Shown here piece by piece: positions 21,070-32,056 of a DNA stretch of 64,000 nt. The stretch's first letter is position 1. Every line of letters begins with the position of its first letter. The translations under genes were made by a program, and so were the position numbers. The notes beneath the pieces are model-generated. The model saw nothing but the letters and a program-made list of their open reading frames with translations, had not been told where the DNA came from and searched no databases. This DNA comes from Dillenia suffruticosa (taxonomy: Eukaryota > Streptophyta > Magnoliopsida > Dilleniales > Dilleniaceae): the NCBI GenBank assembly GCA_033439265.1, contig JAVTVX010000030.1, positions 8,877,774-8,941,773 on the forward strand. The letters are read 5' to 3'.

Positions 21070-22915
21070 TTGATATAAGAGCGATTTAGGGTGTTTCCTG
21101 CCTCTTTAGTTGGTTTTTAAAAATGAAAATGCCTAGAATAATTTTCAAGATTTATTAATAGCAACTTCAAAATGGTTAAATGTAATGCTCGCAATTTTAC
21201 ATACTAAAATGTTTGTTGCATGAGAATAAAATATGCAAAATTTGGCATGCATCTGATGAGTACATTATGACATATAGCAAACCTTAACCAAAACTTAATG
21301 TACTCGGATCTGTAAAAATATTGTTTTTCATGACATGAAATTTATATGGTTAGATTTCTTTTGAAAATTGTTTTCCAACCATATAAAGAATGTAAAAAAT
21401 GGTTAAGAATTGAGAGAGAAATGACTGTTCGAAGTTTGGGTCGAAAACCAGAAAAATAAAGAAGATGAATAGTACCTGGCCAATCCCATTCTCGGCTACA
21501 GCAAGTGAGATCCACCCCCAAGGTTAGCGACCTCCGATTGGAAATCCAAAAATACCATTGAACTTAAAAAGATCGAAAATAGGGGGTAGCCCAAATTTTG
21601 GATCCAGCAGTAGTTGAAAAGGAGGTGCGTGAATGTCACGCGGCACCCAAGGAGAGTGGGCACATGTCCATTTTAGACAGCCCACTCCGGCGGTGTGTGG
21701 GTGAGCGAGAAGGCCCCATTTCGGCCGGAATTTTCACCGGAACAATTATTACTTCCTTCATATTTTTCTATAATTTTTATTTTATTTTTCAAATTGGAAA
21801 AGTAATTTTTATTAACTTTTAACTTGGAAATTGTATAAAATTATAGAAAAATTATTTTCGATGCACAAAAAATTCTGAAAATTTTTATATAAGACTTAAA
21901 AAATTATTTTCTTAATTTTGGCTCCCTGAGTAAAGATTTGTTTTTCACTCATCATTTGTTGAATTTTTTTTGCTCAATTATTTATATTCAAAAAATTAGT
22001 TTTTCTAATATAAAATTGTTTTAAAATTTGAGGAAATATTTGTAAAATAAATACTCTGAGATTTATTTTAATATTATGGTTGGCTACGTGCCTAACCTAA
22101 TATTGTTCCTATTTTCAGGGAAAATAGTGATAATCGGATGTCTTTTTGATAGTGTTTCGGGCCTCCAGGGGAGGGAGAGAGATTTGAGAAATTTAGAGTG
22201 TTTGATAATGTTGATCTAATATTGATTTATAAGATGGAACCATCTCATATTTACTCATTTAAAACTTTTTACATTAGGTCATCCTTTGTGGGAGGATGAA
22301 TGCGAAGAGAAGAAGTATGATTTTTAACAATGTGAGATCCATATTAATAGAAATATGAAGGGTCAAGAATCTAGGGACCCAAATAAAGAAAAAAGTTATC
22401 TCATGGTATGAATAGCACTAATCCACGTGCTAAAGGAGATTTTTCTCCTGGGGATACACAATCCAAGAAAATGATGAATATGCTTACTCGAATTGACATA
22501 TTATGAATTAAAATAATAAATTTGTATGTTTTCTTTTGCGCACTATGGTTGTTTGTTTGAATTATGATCATATGTAAGAAACTTTTTAAGTTTTTCTTTT
22601 TATACATATATAAAGTTTCTATTGAAAATATGATTGAAAATATTTTTTATTTTTCATATGATCATATACCCAAAAGAAAACTAGGGTATTTAAATATTTT
22701 GTGTATTTAAATGAAAATTTTAGATTGGTAAAATTTGAGTAATTTTCATCCAAAATAGTAATATTATTTAAACACTTTGTATATTTATGTGGGAGGTTTT
22801 GGTTAGCAGAATTTGAGTAATTATCATATAAACCTATTAAATTTTGTATTTTCAAATTAAATTTATGATGGTGATGCATTTGGACCATAAATGATGATTT
22901 GGAACAAAGTGAACT
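21070..22915 (+). mobile_element. Copia-1 beta primer-binding site and leader
   Basis: This aligns with 3866-5712 of alpha throughout. No gene is visible. At about 22916 it jumps to sequence equivalent to alpha 6703, so the gag region is deleted. Confidence 0.75.
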
Positions 22916-24247
22916 TTATTTTGCGTGATATTCTCTGCATGCCCAAAATATGACGGAATCTTATTTATTCTTGTACTTTTAGAACTTGTCTATGTTTTTG
23001 AACTATCAGAAAGACAACGTAAATTTGCACCTAAATGACATGTGTTGGTTCTTGACAATTTGCAAATAGATTTATAATTTTGCAATGTAATGGATGAATG
23101 TTTAACTATTAAGTTAAACTTTGTCATGTTTATAAAATAATGAGAAAACCATTCGAAAAAACCATTTGGGCTGAATTCCATTACTGTTTGTCTATTCGGA
23201 CATTTGTGGTTCAATGAGTATGAAGGCAAGAAGACATGAAATTTTGTATTTCATTACGTTCATAGATGACTTCACACCATTTGGTTGTATCTATTTGATT
23301 TCTCACAAGTCTGAAGCACTTGAGTATTTTAGACGCTATATGAGTGAGTTAGAGAATCAAATGGATAGATAGCACAAATATCTATTAGATCAAATTAAAG
23401 ATCTATATAATGAAAGCAACATAGTCTAATATCTAACTATTTCTTAAACATCTCAGCAAAATGGTGTTATAGTAAGAAGTAGTAGGATATTATTGGATAT
23501 GACAAGATCCATGATGGTACAGGTTAACTTATCGATTTCCTTTTGGGGAGATGGCTTGTTAACTGTTGGTTATATTTTGAATAAAGTGTTTTCAAAATCA
23601 GTACCGTTGACATATATGAACTTTGAACTAGTAGAAAGTCGAGTATGAATGACTTCAGACCTTGGGGATCGGTTGACTGTATTTAAGGTTTTCTGATATG
23701 CTTGGAAAATTGGGTCTCTATGAAAGTAAGAGTATCTTTATAAGATACTCGCACCAGTCTAAAAGTTAAATGTTTATTGGTGAATGAAAAAAAATGTGCT
23801 ATAGCAGAGATTGAATCACGGATGTCTTACTTTTTTGAGAATGAATTTACTAACAAAAATGACACGAAATGCATAGAGTCTTTATTTGAATTAGTTGATT
23901 CAAAGTATAACTTTGTCTATAATGGATCATTGGAATGATGTTGATCCCAGTGGGAGGGATCCAAATTCTAATTATCCAATTGAGTCAGAAAAATCAGAAA
24001 AATGTTATGAAAAGTGTGCCCAGACATTATTTTGAGAATAAAGGGACACATATTTATTGTTTCTCCAGAAGATAAAGAAGAGTCTAAAACATAGATTAGG
24101 CTCCATTTAGTCCTGTCAAGGATGAGTAGATAAAAGCAATAGAAGAAAAAGAACGGGAGTCAATGAGTTCTAACCATACATTGAAATTAGTTGAACCTCT
24201 ATTGAGGCACAAGGATATTGGGAACAAGTGGGTTCTCAAAACCTAGT
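22916..24247 (+). pseudogene. Copia-1 beta integrase and start of RT (decayed)
   Basis: Same order of pieces as alpha 6703-7900, including the FITFIDDF region near 23250 and the ATEEKE-type RT start near 24130. It has about 120 extra bases at 22990-23110 that alpha has lost. The frame is riddled with stops. It ends at cctagt (24247), where the CACTA element begins. Confidence 0.75.
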
Positions 24248-25761
24248 AACAAAAAAAAACACGTTTTTTGCGACGAAATTTAGTAACAAATTTTTTTCGT
24301 TGCTATTTTGTGGCAAATTTAGTGACGACTAGAAATTCGTCACTAATTTTGCGATGAATTTTGAAATTAATCGCTAATTTTGCGACGCATTCTGGAATTC
24401 GTCGCTAATTTTGAAGAATAATTAAATAAAATAAAATATTAATGTATATTTGTTAAATAATTAATTAATTTTGCGACGAATTCCGGAATTCGTCGCTAAT
24501 GTTGCGACGAATTCTGAATTCGTCGCTAATTTTGAAAAATAATTAATTAAAATAAAATACTAATATATATTTATTAAATAATTAATTAATTTTGCGACGA
24601 ATTTTGGAATTTGTCGCTAAATTTGAAAAATAATAAAATAAAATAAAATATTAATATATATTTATTAAATAATTAATTAATTTTGTAACGAATTTTGAAA
24701 TTCATCGCTAAATTTGAAAAATAATTAAATAAAATAAAATATTAACATATATTTATTAAATAATTAATTAATTTTGCGATGAATTTCGAAATTCGTCACT
24801 AAATTTGAAAAATAATTAAATAAAATAAAATATTAATATATATTTATTAAATAATTAATTAATTTTGCAACAAATTCCTGAATTCGTCGCTAATTGTGCG
24901 ACGAACTTCGGAATTCGTCGCTAAATTTGAAAAATAATTAAATAAAATAAAATATTAATACATATTTATTATTTTTTATTTAAAAAAAATTATCACATTT
25001 ATTACTTTTAATTAGTATGTTATAATTTATTTTTATTTTATCTTTTTAAAAAATAGTATTATTATTTTTTTATATCTTTTATTATTTTATTTTAAACTAA
25101 TATTTTATTATTTTATAATAAATTGCTATTTTATCTTGTTTTATTATTATTAGAAATATGTGAAGGAAAGATAATAAGTAACAAAAAAAAACTTATAACT
25201 GATACTAACGTTTAGCTTGATGGTTACAAGATATTAAAGGTTTACGGAAGCGCAAGGGCTCGAACTATAGTGGAAGCACAGCGAAGGCATTTTTCAGGAA
25301 TTATGTGAGGGAGGGCGTGTGGGCGCCGGCTCGGGCGAGCGTGCGGGCGGATACTGGCTCGGGCGGGCGGGATAGGTTCAGGCGGGAGCGCATTTTTTTT
25401 TCATTGCTAATTTAGCGACGAATTTATATCCGTCGCTAATTTAGCGATGAATTTGGCGACGAAAAATTATCCGTCGCTAAATTTAGCGATGAATTTGGCA
25501 ACGAAAAATTATCCGTCGCTAAATTTAGCAATGAATTTTTTATTTTCGTCGCTAAATGTAGCGACAAATAATTTTTCGTCGCTAAATGTAGCGACAAATA
25601 ATTTTTCGTCGCTAAATTTGCGATGGATTTAACGACAAAAAATTATTTCTCGCTAAATTTACCGACGAATTTCTAATTTTTCGTCGCTAACGTTTTAGCG
25701 ACGAATTTTTATTAAATTTTCGTCGCTAAATTTGTGACTAAAAGCTGGTTTTTTTGTAGTG
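24248..25761. mobile_element. Non-autonomous CACTA (En/Spm-type) DNA transposon, left end lost
   Basis: The right end reads CACTACAAAAAAACCAGC on the minus strand, a typical CACTA terminus. Both ends carry many copies of a subterminal motif (TTAGCGACGAA and its complement), at 24270-24930 and 25410-25740. No transposase is visible. The left terminus is missing: the copia sequence runs into aacaaaaaaaaacacg instead of a CACTA end. The right flank continues into gypsy LTR sequence, so the element was inserted in that LTR and a deletion later took its left side. Confidence 0.8.
25305..25392. repeat. GC-rich G-tract island within the CACTA element
   Basis: A short block of gggcg-type repeats (ctcgggcgggcggg and relatives) stands out in an otherwise very AT-rich element. 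No coding meaning is visible. Confidence 0.6.
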
Positions 25762-26201
25762 CTAACAACTACTAAATAAATAAAAATAAAGTAAAAAGTA
25801 AAAAGTAAAATTCTTAAAACATAATATCTAAGAGATTTACATCTTTAAAAATTCATTTTCCTAAATATTAGGAATGAAATAAAATTCTTCAAAATCTTCA
25901 ATATTCCAATTTCACTCCAATTTTCTCTTGAATGTGCAATTGGAAAAGGAAATTTTTACTACTGTAAATCTTCATAACTTCTTGCTTGCCTCTTGAGATC
26001 CACGTGCTCACGTGCTAATAAAATAGCATTGTTGTCCAATTTTCCATGTTTTGCAAAATTACTCCAATTTAGTTTGTTTTTCTTCTCTTTCCATAATAAA
26101 TCTCCTCCTAAATCAAATGTCATAAAATATAGATATTAGTGTAATATTTTTTCAAAAATAATACAAAATCAATCGCAAATATTACACATTAAACCCTATC
26201 A
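25762..26201 (-). mobile_element. Fragment of the gypsy LTR (440 bp)
   Basis: This aligns with 14745-15190, the start of the 5' LTR of the gypsy element, and ends in the same ccctatca followed by gatat (26202-26206). It is the surviving right end of the same gypsy insertion found in alpha. The rest has been lost with copia RT and the left side of the CACTA element. Confidence 0.85.
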
Positions 26202-26206
26202 GATAT

Positions 26207-26700
26207 TGAGATACCTGAATGGAACTATAGATTATTTCCTTTATAATTAAGGAAACGATCTAATATTAAAATGATACACGATAGTGATTGGCGAGATGAT
26301 TTAGATGAAAGAAAATCTACCTCTGGTTATATTTGTTTGCTCAATGATAGTGTTATGTCATGGAGTAACAAGAAACAAAATTGTGTATCTCTTTTTATAG
26401 TAAAAGTAGACTTTGTAGTCTGTACTTTCGTAGTTCATGAGATATTTGATTGTATAGATTTTTTGTAATATTTGAGAGTAGTAAGCAATTCAGTCGGAGT
26501 TATGACTTAATGACAATAAGTAAGTTGTTGCTTTTGCTAGAGACACCAAATATGATGACAAAACAAAATATATAGACACAAAGATCAATTTTGTTAGAGA
26601 CATGATTGAAAAGATGGAAATGACACTGAGTACATGTCTACGTATTTGATGGTGGTTGACTCGTTTACAAAGCTAGCACCTAAAGACATGTTTGTGTGAC
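26207..26700 (+). pseudogene. Copia-1 beta RNase H (decayed)
   Basis: At 26271-26468 a 65-residue open frame contains DWRDDLDERKSTSGYICLL and SWSNKKQNCVSL, a clear copia RNase H block. It breaks afterwards, and the KHID...RDMIEK landmark follows out of frame near 26565-26615. Confidence 0.85.
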
Positions 26701-27835
26701 ATGTTGGGTTTCTAGAGCTATGTAGATTATTATGGTAATATTGTGATTGTGATTGTAATCATATACAGAGTATAAATGATATAATACTCGTATTTCATGA
26801 CATTTGAATTTGTTTTTGTGTCCAAAATTTTGGTGTCTACATTAAAAGAGTGTCGGACAAGTTTTGAGATCGGCTCTCTCACACGAGCAATCGCCTCTAA
26901 TATCTGTGTGATATGTAGAGATAAGGCTGTATTAATTTATGGTAGATTAACACATATAGATGCCACCTTAGTTAAGTACTAAGATGAGATTACCCATTGA
27001 GTATACATATGTGGTAATCAAAATGGATTCTCCACAATCCATTGTACTTGTCAAATAGTCAGATGTGAGTTTTTTCCTTGATATTATGAGATTTTTTTAG
27101 GACATGTGAGAAGGAAAACTCAGATTAGATGTTGTGTGTATTTGGACTAAGGCGTGTACGATACTTTTTTTAAAAAATAAAACAAACACTTCTAGATGGG
27201 AAGATAGCGCATCGTAGCATGTGTTTTATACCATATGTGTTTATATAACCATATGGGTAATGAGATGGTGCATTACTCTTCATCTCATTGTATGAGACTT
27301 GAGTTTCATATTTAACCTTAATTTATACCCTCAGAAATCTCGTCTGTCTCTTGAAATTTTATTTAAGTGTTGCTACTTTAGCATGTCATCAAGAAATTAT
27401 GGTTGATTCGGTTTTGTGGTGCATATCTAAGAAAGTAGCTAAGATAAGATTGAAAATTAGTAGTATAAAAGGAAGACTATTTTTAACTGACACATTGCTT
27501 TGTATACATAAACTGGTCAATTATGTTTATATTTTAGTGTTTAGAGCCGTTATTGTGAATATATGATTGGGATCGAGTCAAGTATGCTTTTACATTGTTT
27601 TTTGAGGGATGAAAGATACGTTACTGCTTCGACTCAAAGAGGTCTGTGGTATAATGAGAAGCAACGTCCTCATCACGACATTGACATTGAGTTGCTATAT
27701 ATCTTAATCGGTGTACGCAATAGAACTCTTAATATTCTCACAGATCATACGATCCACTTGTCTATATGAAATGGTGATATTTGATAGTAATGATCACGCT
27801 CTGTGTGAATCTAACCCTCATGTACGAGTGGAAAA
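26701..27835 (+). mobile_element. Copia-1 beta 3' region and polypurine tract
   Basis: Non-coding, aligned with alpha 15611-16747. The purine tract before the LTR reads gagtggaaaa. Confidence 0.75.
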
Positions 27836-28339
27836 TGTTGGAATATAGGCAGGTCCACCCATGTGGGTAGACCCAAGCCATTCCAATATATTACTTAAAT
27901 TTCAAATAAGGGGGGAGTAGTTATTTTGTAATAACCACCCCTCAACTCCCCTAACATTTTGAAAAAGGAAAAGGCACTTCTTCTTTTCAAAAGATGAAGG
28001 GACGTGAACACACAAAAATGTGTACTTCTCTCTTTGCATGGGATGGCAGCCATGAATTGAAAACAAAAAACAAAGGTATGAAGCCATTTTTGGGGATCGA
28101 GAGAAAACGAAAAGTGAGTGAAAAATCTCTCACATTGTAAAAGAGAGATAGGGTTTGGAGAATTGATCATTACCATGAGAGGCATTTAGATTATAGAATA
28201 TAGAGGGTGATCTGATTTTGTGAAATCTTCTCGACCTAAAATATCCAACCGTTGGAAAGAACTAAGTGATTTTAACCCAATTTAGAGTCCTGAATTTTCG
28301 CAAGCAAAAATTGTTTGTTGGTTTATATGAAAACCTTCA
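27836..28339 (+). mobile_element. Copia-1 beta 3' LTR (504 bp)
   Basis: TGTTGG to CTTCA, followed by atgca. It closely matches the LTRs at 171 and 16748. Confidence 0.85.
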
Positions 28340-28908
28340 ATGCAAAATGAAAATTTGAATTTTTTTTTCCTCTCAATTCATAGTTTACATAAATACCAAT
28401 TCGGCACTCACATGTAAGAATTCCATGTGCAAAAAAAAATGTTTCAATTGTGTTCAAAACACGTAAGTTTCTTTAAGGAATTGAAGATCTATTAATGTAA
28501 TGGATCCAGACCACCCAAAGCCTCCTCCACTACATGGCAAAAGTATGAATGAACAAAAACATGCCCATACAAAGTACGACAATAACAAAGAACGTTGTAG
28601 AGAGTTCATTATGGACAGCCTCTCAAACCATTTTATTGAACCTTTCAGAAGTTATGAAAATGCGCACAAATTAGATCAGTATGTTTTTTGTAAAAAAATT
28701 TGATTCCCCTATGAGTTTCCTTGTCAAGATAATAACCAACACCCTAATACCGTATCCGACACAACAAAAAATTAATGCAGAATTCCTACCAATCATATAG
28801 AATGAAAATTTATTCATCGTCTCCATAATCCAAACAAATATAATAAAAATATCTTTTATTCGTCATTTGCATTATTCAAACAAATATAATGAATAAAATA
28901 TATATTTG
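28340..28908 (+). repeat. Gene unit fragment with gag but no thionin-like gene
   Basis: This aligns with 672-1240 of unit A and contains the gag fragment. It stops at about 28908, before the polyadenylation region of the thionin-like gene, where a CACTA relic begins. Confidence 0.75.
28500..28703 (+). pseudogene. Copia gag fragment
   Basis: A 67-residue frame with PKPPPLHGKS, NEQKHAHTKYDNNKE and SLSNHFIEPF. Same relic as at 830 and 17410. Confidence 0.75.
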
Positions 28909-29613
28909 CTAATTAACTATAAAAAATTATTTGTTGCAAAATTTAGCAACGAACTCTGATATTCGTGACTAAATTTGTCACTACTTAGCCACAAAAAAAT
29001 TTATGATTAATTTTTATCATTAATCAATAATTTTTTTATAAAAAGTAATTTTTATTATAATTCAAAATATAAATTGTTTTTAATTTTCAAACTAAAATTA
29101 AGAATTTCCTTGCAAGCATTTAACTTTTTATTTTCTCTTTTTATTTTCTTTTGTTTTTATTATTTTATTATTCATTTTATTGGGTAAATTAAGAAAAATA
29201 TTTTATGATAATATTAACAAATCATATTCCTTTTACTGGATAAATCAAGAAAAATAATTTGTTATTCTATCTTAATTAATCAAATTTATCTTTTTGGCTC
29301 AAAAAATATTTTATTTCTTTATTTAACATGAATTTAATCAAAGTCGAATTTAAATAGTTAGAATAGTTTAATGAGAATAGAAGGGGAAAAAAATATACAA
29401 GAAAAGTTCAATAAAAAAAAAATTTTGCATGGCTCGTTTGTGCGTGGGCATGTGCATTAGCGACGGATTTTGACGGAAAAGAGGATTCTTTGCTAAATTT
29501 TTGCGACACATTATTAGCGACAAAAATTTTTTCGTTACTAAAAGATTTAGCGACGAATTTTTCTAAAATTTTCAGCGCTAAATCCATCACCAATACCATA
29601 TTTTTTTGTAATG
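28909..29613. mobile_element. Second CACTA-type relic
   Basis: The right end reads CATTACAAAAAAATATGG on the minus strand, a degraded CACTA end. Subterminal TTAGCGACGAA-like motifs occur near 28940-28990 and 29455-29580. The middle is AT-rich and non-coding. The left boundary is inferred from where the gene unit stops. Confidence 0.65.
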
Positions 29614-29874
29614 TAAGCACATCTTGATGCCAAGAGTATACCATTATACAAAAAGGACAAAGCAAACAAAGAGTACAAAGCAAACAGGGTTAAAATATCT
29701 AAGTCCATTGACTCAATAGCCTTGATAATCAGATTCTTTCTTCGCTCTTTGATTCCATGAGCATAAGTTGAACAAGTACACGAGGTGCGAATAACTTGCA
29801 TAACATGCACAAGCATAATACGCAAAGCAGGTATGATGACAAGAAAAAAAGAAAATGCAAATGCGAGGAACTAG
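29614..29874. other. Unassigned 261 bp
   Basis: Sequence between the CACTA relic and the tandem array. A minus-strand open frame runs through it into the CACTA end, but it has no motif I recognise. It could be unique host DNA. Confidence 0.4.
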
Positions 29875-30872
29875 GAAAACATGTAAATTATTAAAATTTA
29901 CTTCTCACTAAATCCTTTGCATGACATGTCTTTTAAAAGCTCTGAAAGTCTATTTTATTTATAAGAAAATATTGCTCAATTTATAGTTAGGTAGAGAAAG
30001 ATATCAGTGAAAGAAACAATATGATCAGACTATCAAGATGGTAGAATTCAGGATTTTTCAGGCTTTTGTATCCATAAACAAAGCTATGTTCTTTATTTTA
30101 AAATCATAACAATTTAAGAAAAAGATTACACAAGATCATAAGATATCGACTAGGCATACAAATACATGGTACTTGAAATTTCATCGAGATTTTGATGAGT
30201 TTGAGGTCTAGTTTGTTGAGGTGTGGATCGGAAAACAGAACTAGGAATGGAGAGCTCGACTTCTCCATCCCAATGTATTGTGGTGCTCTATGCTAGTGTA
30301 TGCCTCAGGTATTCAGGGGAAAGAGAGATGGACATTTGCCTTGTCGACACCACACAATAACCCTAATGTGATACTCTTGTCGGCTTAAATTCAACAACTC
30401 TTGCCCTTCTATGGGCCCCACCTAGCCTTATTTACTATTGGTAACAGCCAAATATCATTTTTTAAAGTAATAATACAATACTTTGGACACATATGGGTCT
30501 ATATACAGACTTCGAAACAAGGAAAAATACATATTAAATATTCTCTTCAGCTCCCTATCATTTCTAACTCGTTCTCTTAAGTTTACATAGATTAGAACTT
30601 TTGAATTGTTTATCAAATGTTTTTAGTCGTTTTTCTGTACTATGGGAAGTTATTTGCTATAAAACACATCAATAACTATTTTCTAGTTAGGGCATCTGAC
30701 ACTTTAACCACAAAGTTACATATTTATTTTAAAATTTTTCAAAACTTGGGTTTGGTATCTCACGAAAAGTTATCATCTTTCTCTTCCTTATTTTTTTTAA
30801 ATTTTCTCAATATGACTCCAACTTTCAACAACTTTAGAATGTTAAAACTTGACTCTTTGAGAAATAGAGAAC

Positions 30873-31214
30873 ATGGCAGAGAATATCATAATCAAAGCGA
30901 AGGACTACGATAACAAATTAAATAGATTCAACGGAAATGGAATCAACTTCAACTGTTGGAACTACAAAATAAAATTGTTTCTTCAAAATAATTGAAGATC
31001 TATTAATGTAATGGATCCAGACTACCCAAAGCCTCCTCCACTGCATGGCAAAAGTACAAATGAACAAAAACAGGCCCACACAAAGTACAACAATAACAAA
31101 GAACATTGTAGAGAGTTCATTATGGACAGCCTCTCAAACCATTTTATTGAACCTTTCAGAAGTTATGAAAATGCGCACAAATTAGATCAGTATGTTTTTT
31201 GTAAAAAAATTTGA
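30873..31214 (+). pseudogene. Copia gag relic (array unit 1)
   Basis: This starts with ATG and MAENIIIKAKDYDNK, FNGNGINFNCWNYKIKLFL, then one in-frame stop, then the 67-residue piece from 31011 (DPDYPKPPPLHGK onward). It is the fullest N-terminus of this gag relic in the window. The join between the two pieces lacks residues expected in copia Gag, so an internal deletion is likely. Confidence 0.75.
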
Positions 31215-31468
31215 TTCCCCTATGAATTTCCTTGTCTAGATAATAACCAACACCCTAATACCGTATCCGACACAACAAAAAATTAATGCAGAATTCCTAC
31301 CAATCATACATTATATAGAATGAAAAATTATTCATCGTCTCCATAATCTGAACAAATATAATAAAAATATCTTTTATTTGTCATTTGCATTATTTGAACA
31401 AATATAATGAATAGAATATTTATTTGCTATCCAAATCATCGGGTCAGATCTTAAAATTAAAAATGACA

Positions 31469-31474
31469 TTTATT
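31469..31474 (-). promoter_or_regulatory. Polyadenylation signal of thionin-like gene D
   Basis: AATAAA on the minus strand, about 75 bases after the stop codon, in the context aatgaataaatgtc. The same signal lies downstream of the other copies, including H (51341-51346). Confidence 0.6.
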
Positions 31475-31545
31475 CATTACAAAACATATAGGCTGTAACT
31501 TGAGACATTCCGAATAGTTGCACGTAGTGACAAGTCGAAGTTGAA

Positions 31546-31951
31546 TCAGTAGAGCCGGCATGCATTAGAGCAAGAGTCCACGCAACTTGCCACCTCCTTT
31601 TCAGCTGTGAAAATACGAATATGTTATGTTACTTACAAAATTAAAATTGGGACAGAAATAGTGGAATTACTACCAACCTGGATCTTGCTCGGTACTAAGT
31701 TGAGTGCACAAAGTAGAAGCACAACCAAGCCTACAGAAATAATCGGTGTCCTTAGTGATGTCTTGCGCAGAAGTTTTCTTTCCGATACACTGGGGCACAC
31801 ATTTTATCCCACATAAAACTGCATTACCCCCTATAAGGCAGGGAATGAAGCATTTTGCATAGCATCCAGCAAAACTTGCATTTGAATGTCCCATAAGCAT
31901 CGCAAAAATTAAAGCAATCACAAGAATAGATTTAACTTGCTGTTTCTCCAT
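31546..31951 (-). CDS. Thionin-like secreted cysteine-rich protein, copy D (two exons)
   Basis: Minus strand: exon 1 is 31678-31951 (274 nt), the intron is 31605-31677 (73 nt, GT-AG) and exon 2 is 31546-31604 (59 nt), giving 110 residues. Residues 1 to about 25 form a signal peptide with a hydrophobic core (LVIALIFAMLM) and a likely cut after SNA. The mature part has 12 cysteines: nine in exon 1 (spacings X3, X3, X8, X3, X3, X17, X3, X4) and three in exon 2 (CX3CX3C). This pattern and the DYFCRLGCAS-type block fit the plant thionin-like family, which is secreted and thought to act in defence or signalling. Unspliced RNA would stop two codons into the intron at 93 residues with nine cysteines. 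A TATA-like motif and a polyadenylation signal are present. It differs from E/F at two exon 1 residues. Function is inferred from family only. Confidence 0.8.
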
Positions 31952-32047
31952 CGTCTCTCTGGCTTAAACAAACTAGGATTCTATTTTCCCCACTAAAACT
32001 GATTTCAAGAATTATTGTGTTGGTCCAATACTCATTTGAATGGGTGG

Positions 32048-32056
32048 TTTATATAA
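32048..32056 (-). promoter_or_regulatory. TATA-like box of thionin-like gene D
   Basis: TTATATAAA on the minus strand, about 100 bases before the start codon. Equivalents lie at 35224-35232 (E), 38400-38408 (F) and 50767-50775 (H). It is altered in copy A and absent in B. Confidence 0.55.

Larger units (their letters stand above)
20558..28339 (+). mobile_element. Copia-1 beta: second copy of the same insertion, with internal deletions
   Basis: 5' LTR, primer-binding site, leader, integrase and RT pieces, a CACTA element, a piece of gypsy LTR, RNase H, 3' region, 3' LTR. Flanks are attca (20553-20557) and atgca (28340-28344), as for alpha, and the host sequence on both sides also matches. It therefore arose by segmental duplication and not by a new insertion. 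gag has been deleted. Confidence 0.85.

Noticed and set aside
25447..25632. Repetitive open frame in the CACTA element
   Set aside because: It is translation of the subterminal DNA repeats, not a protein-coding gene.
24260..25740. CRISPR-like array
   Set aside because: Repeats are short, in both orientations and irregular, in a plant transposon. They are CACTA subterminal motifs.
30617..30913. Open frame of 98 residues in array unit 1 (73 residues in units 2 and 3)
   Set aside because: No recognisable domain, length changes between units through T-run differences, and it overlaps the start of the gag relic out of frame.
31607..31816. Plus-strand open frames opposite the thionin-like genes (also 18011, 34783, 37959)
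   Set aside because: They are the complement of exon 1 and the intron, with no family features.
31670..31951. Single-exon 93-residue reading of the thionin-like gene, and likewise for E and F
   Set aside because: It ends by reading two codons into an intron. A GT-AG intron and an in-frame exon 2 with three family cysteines explain the sequence better. It is kept only as a possible intron-retention product.
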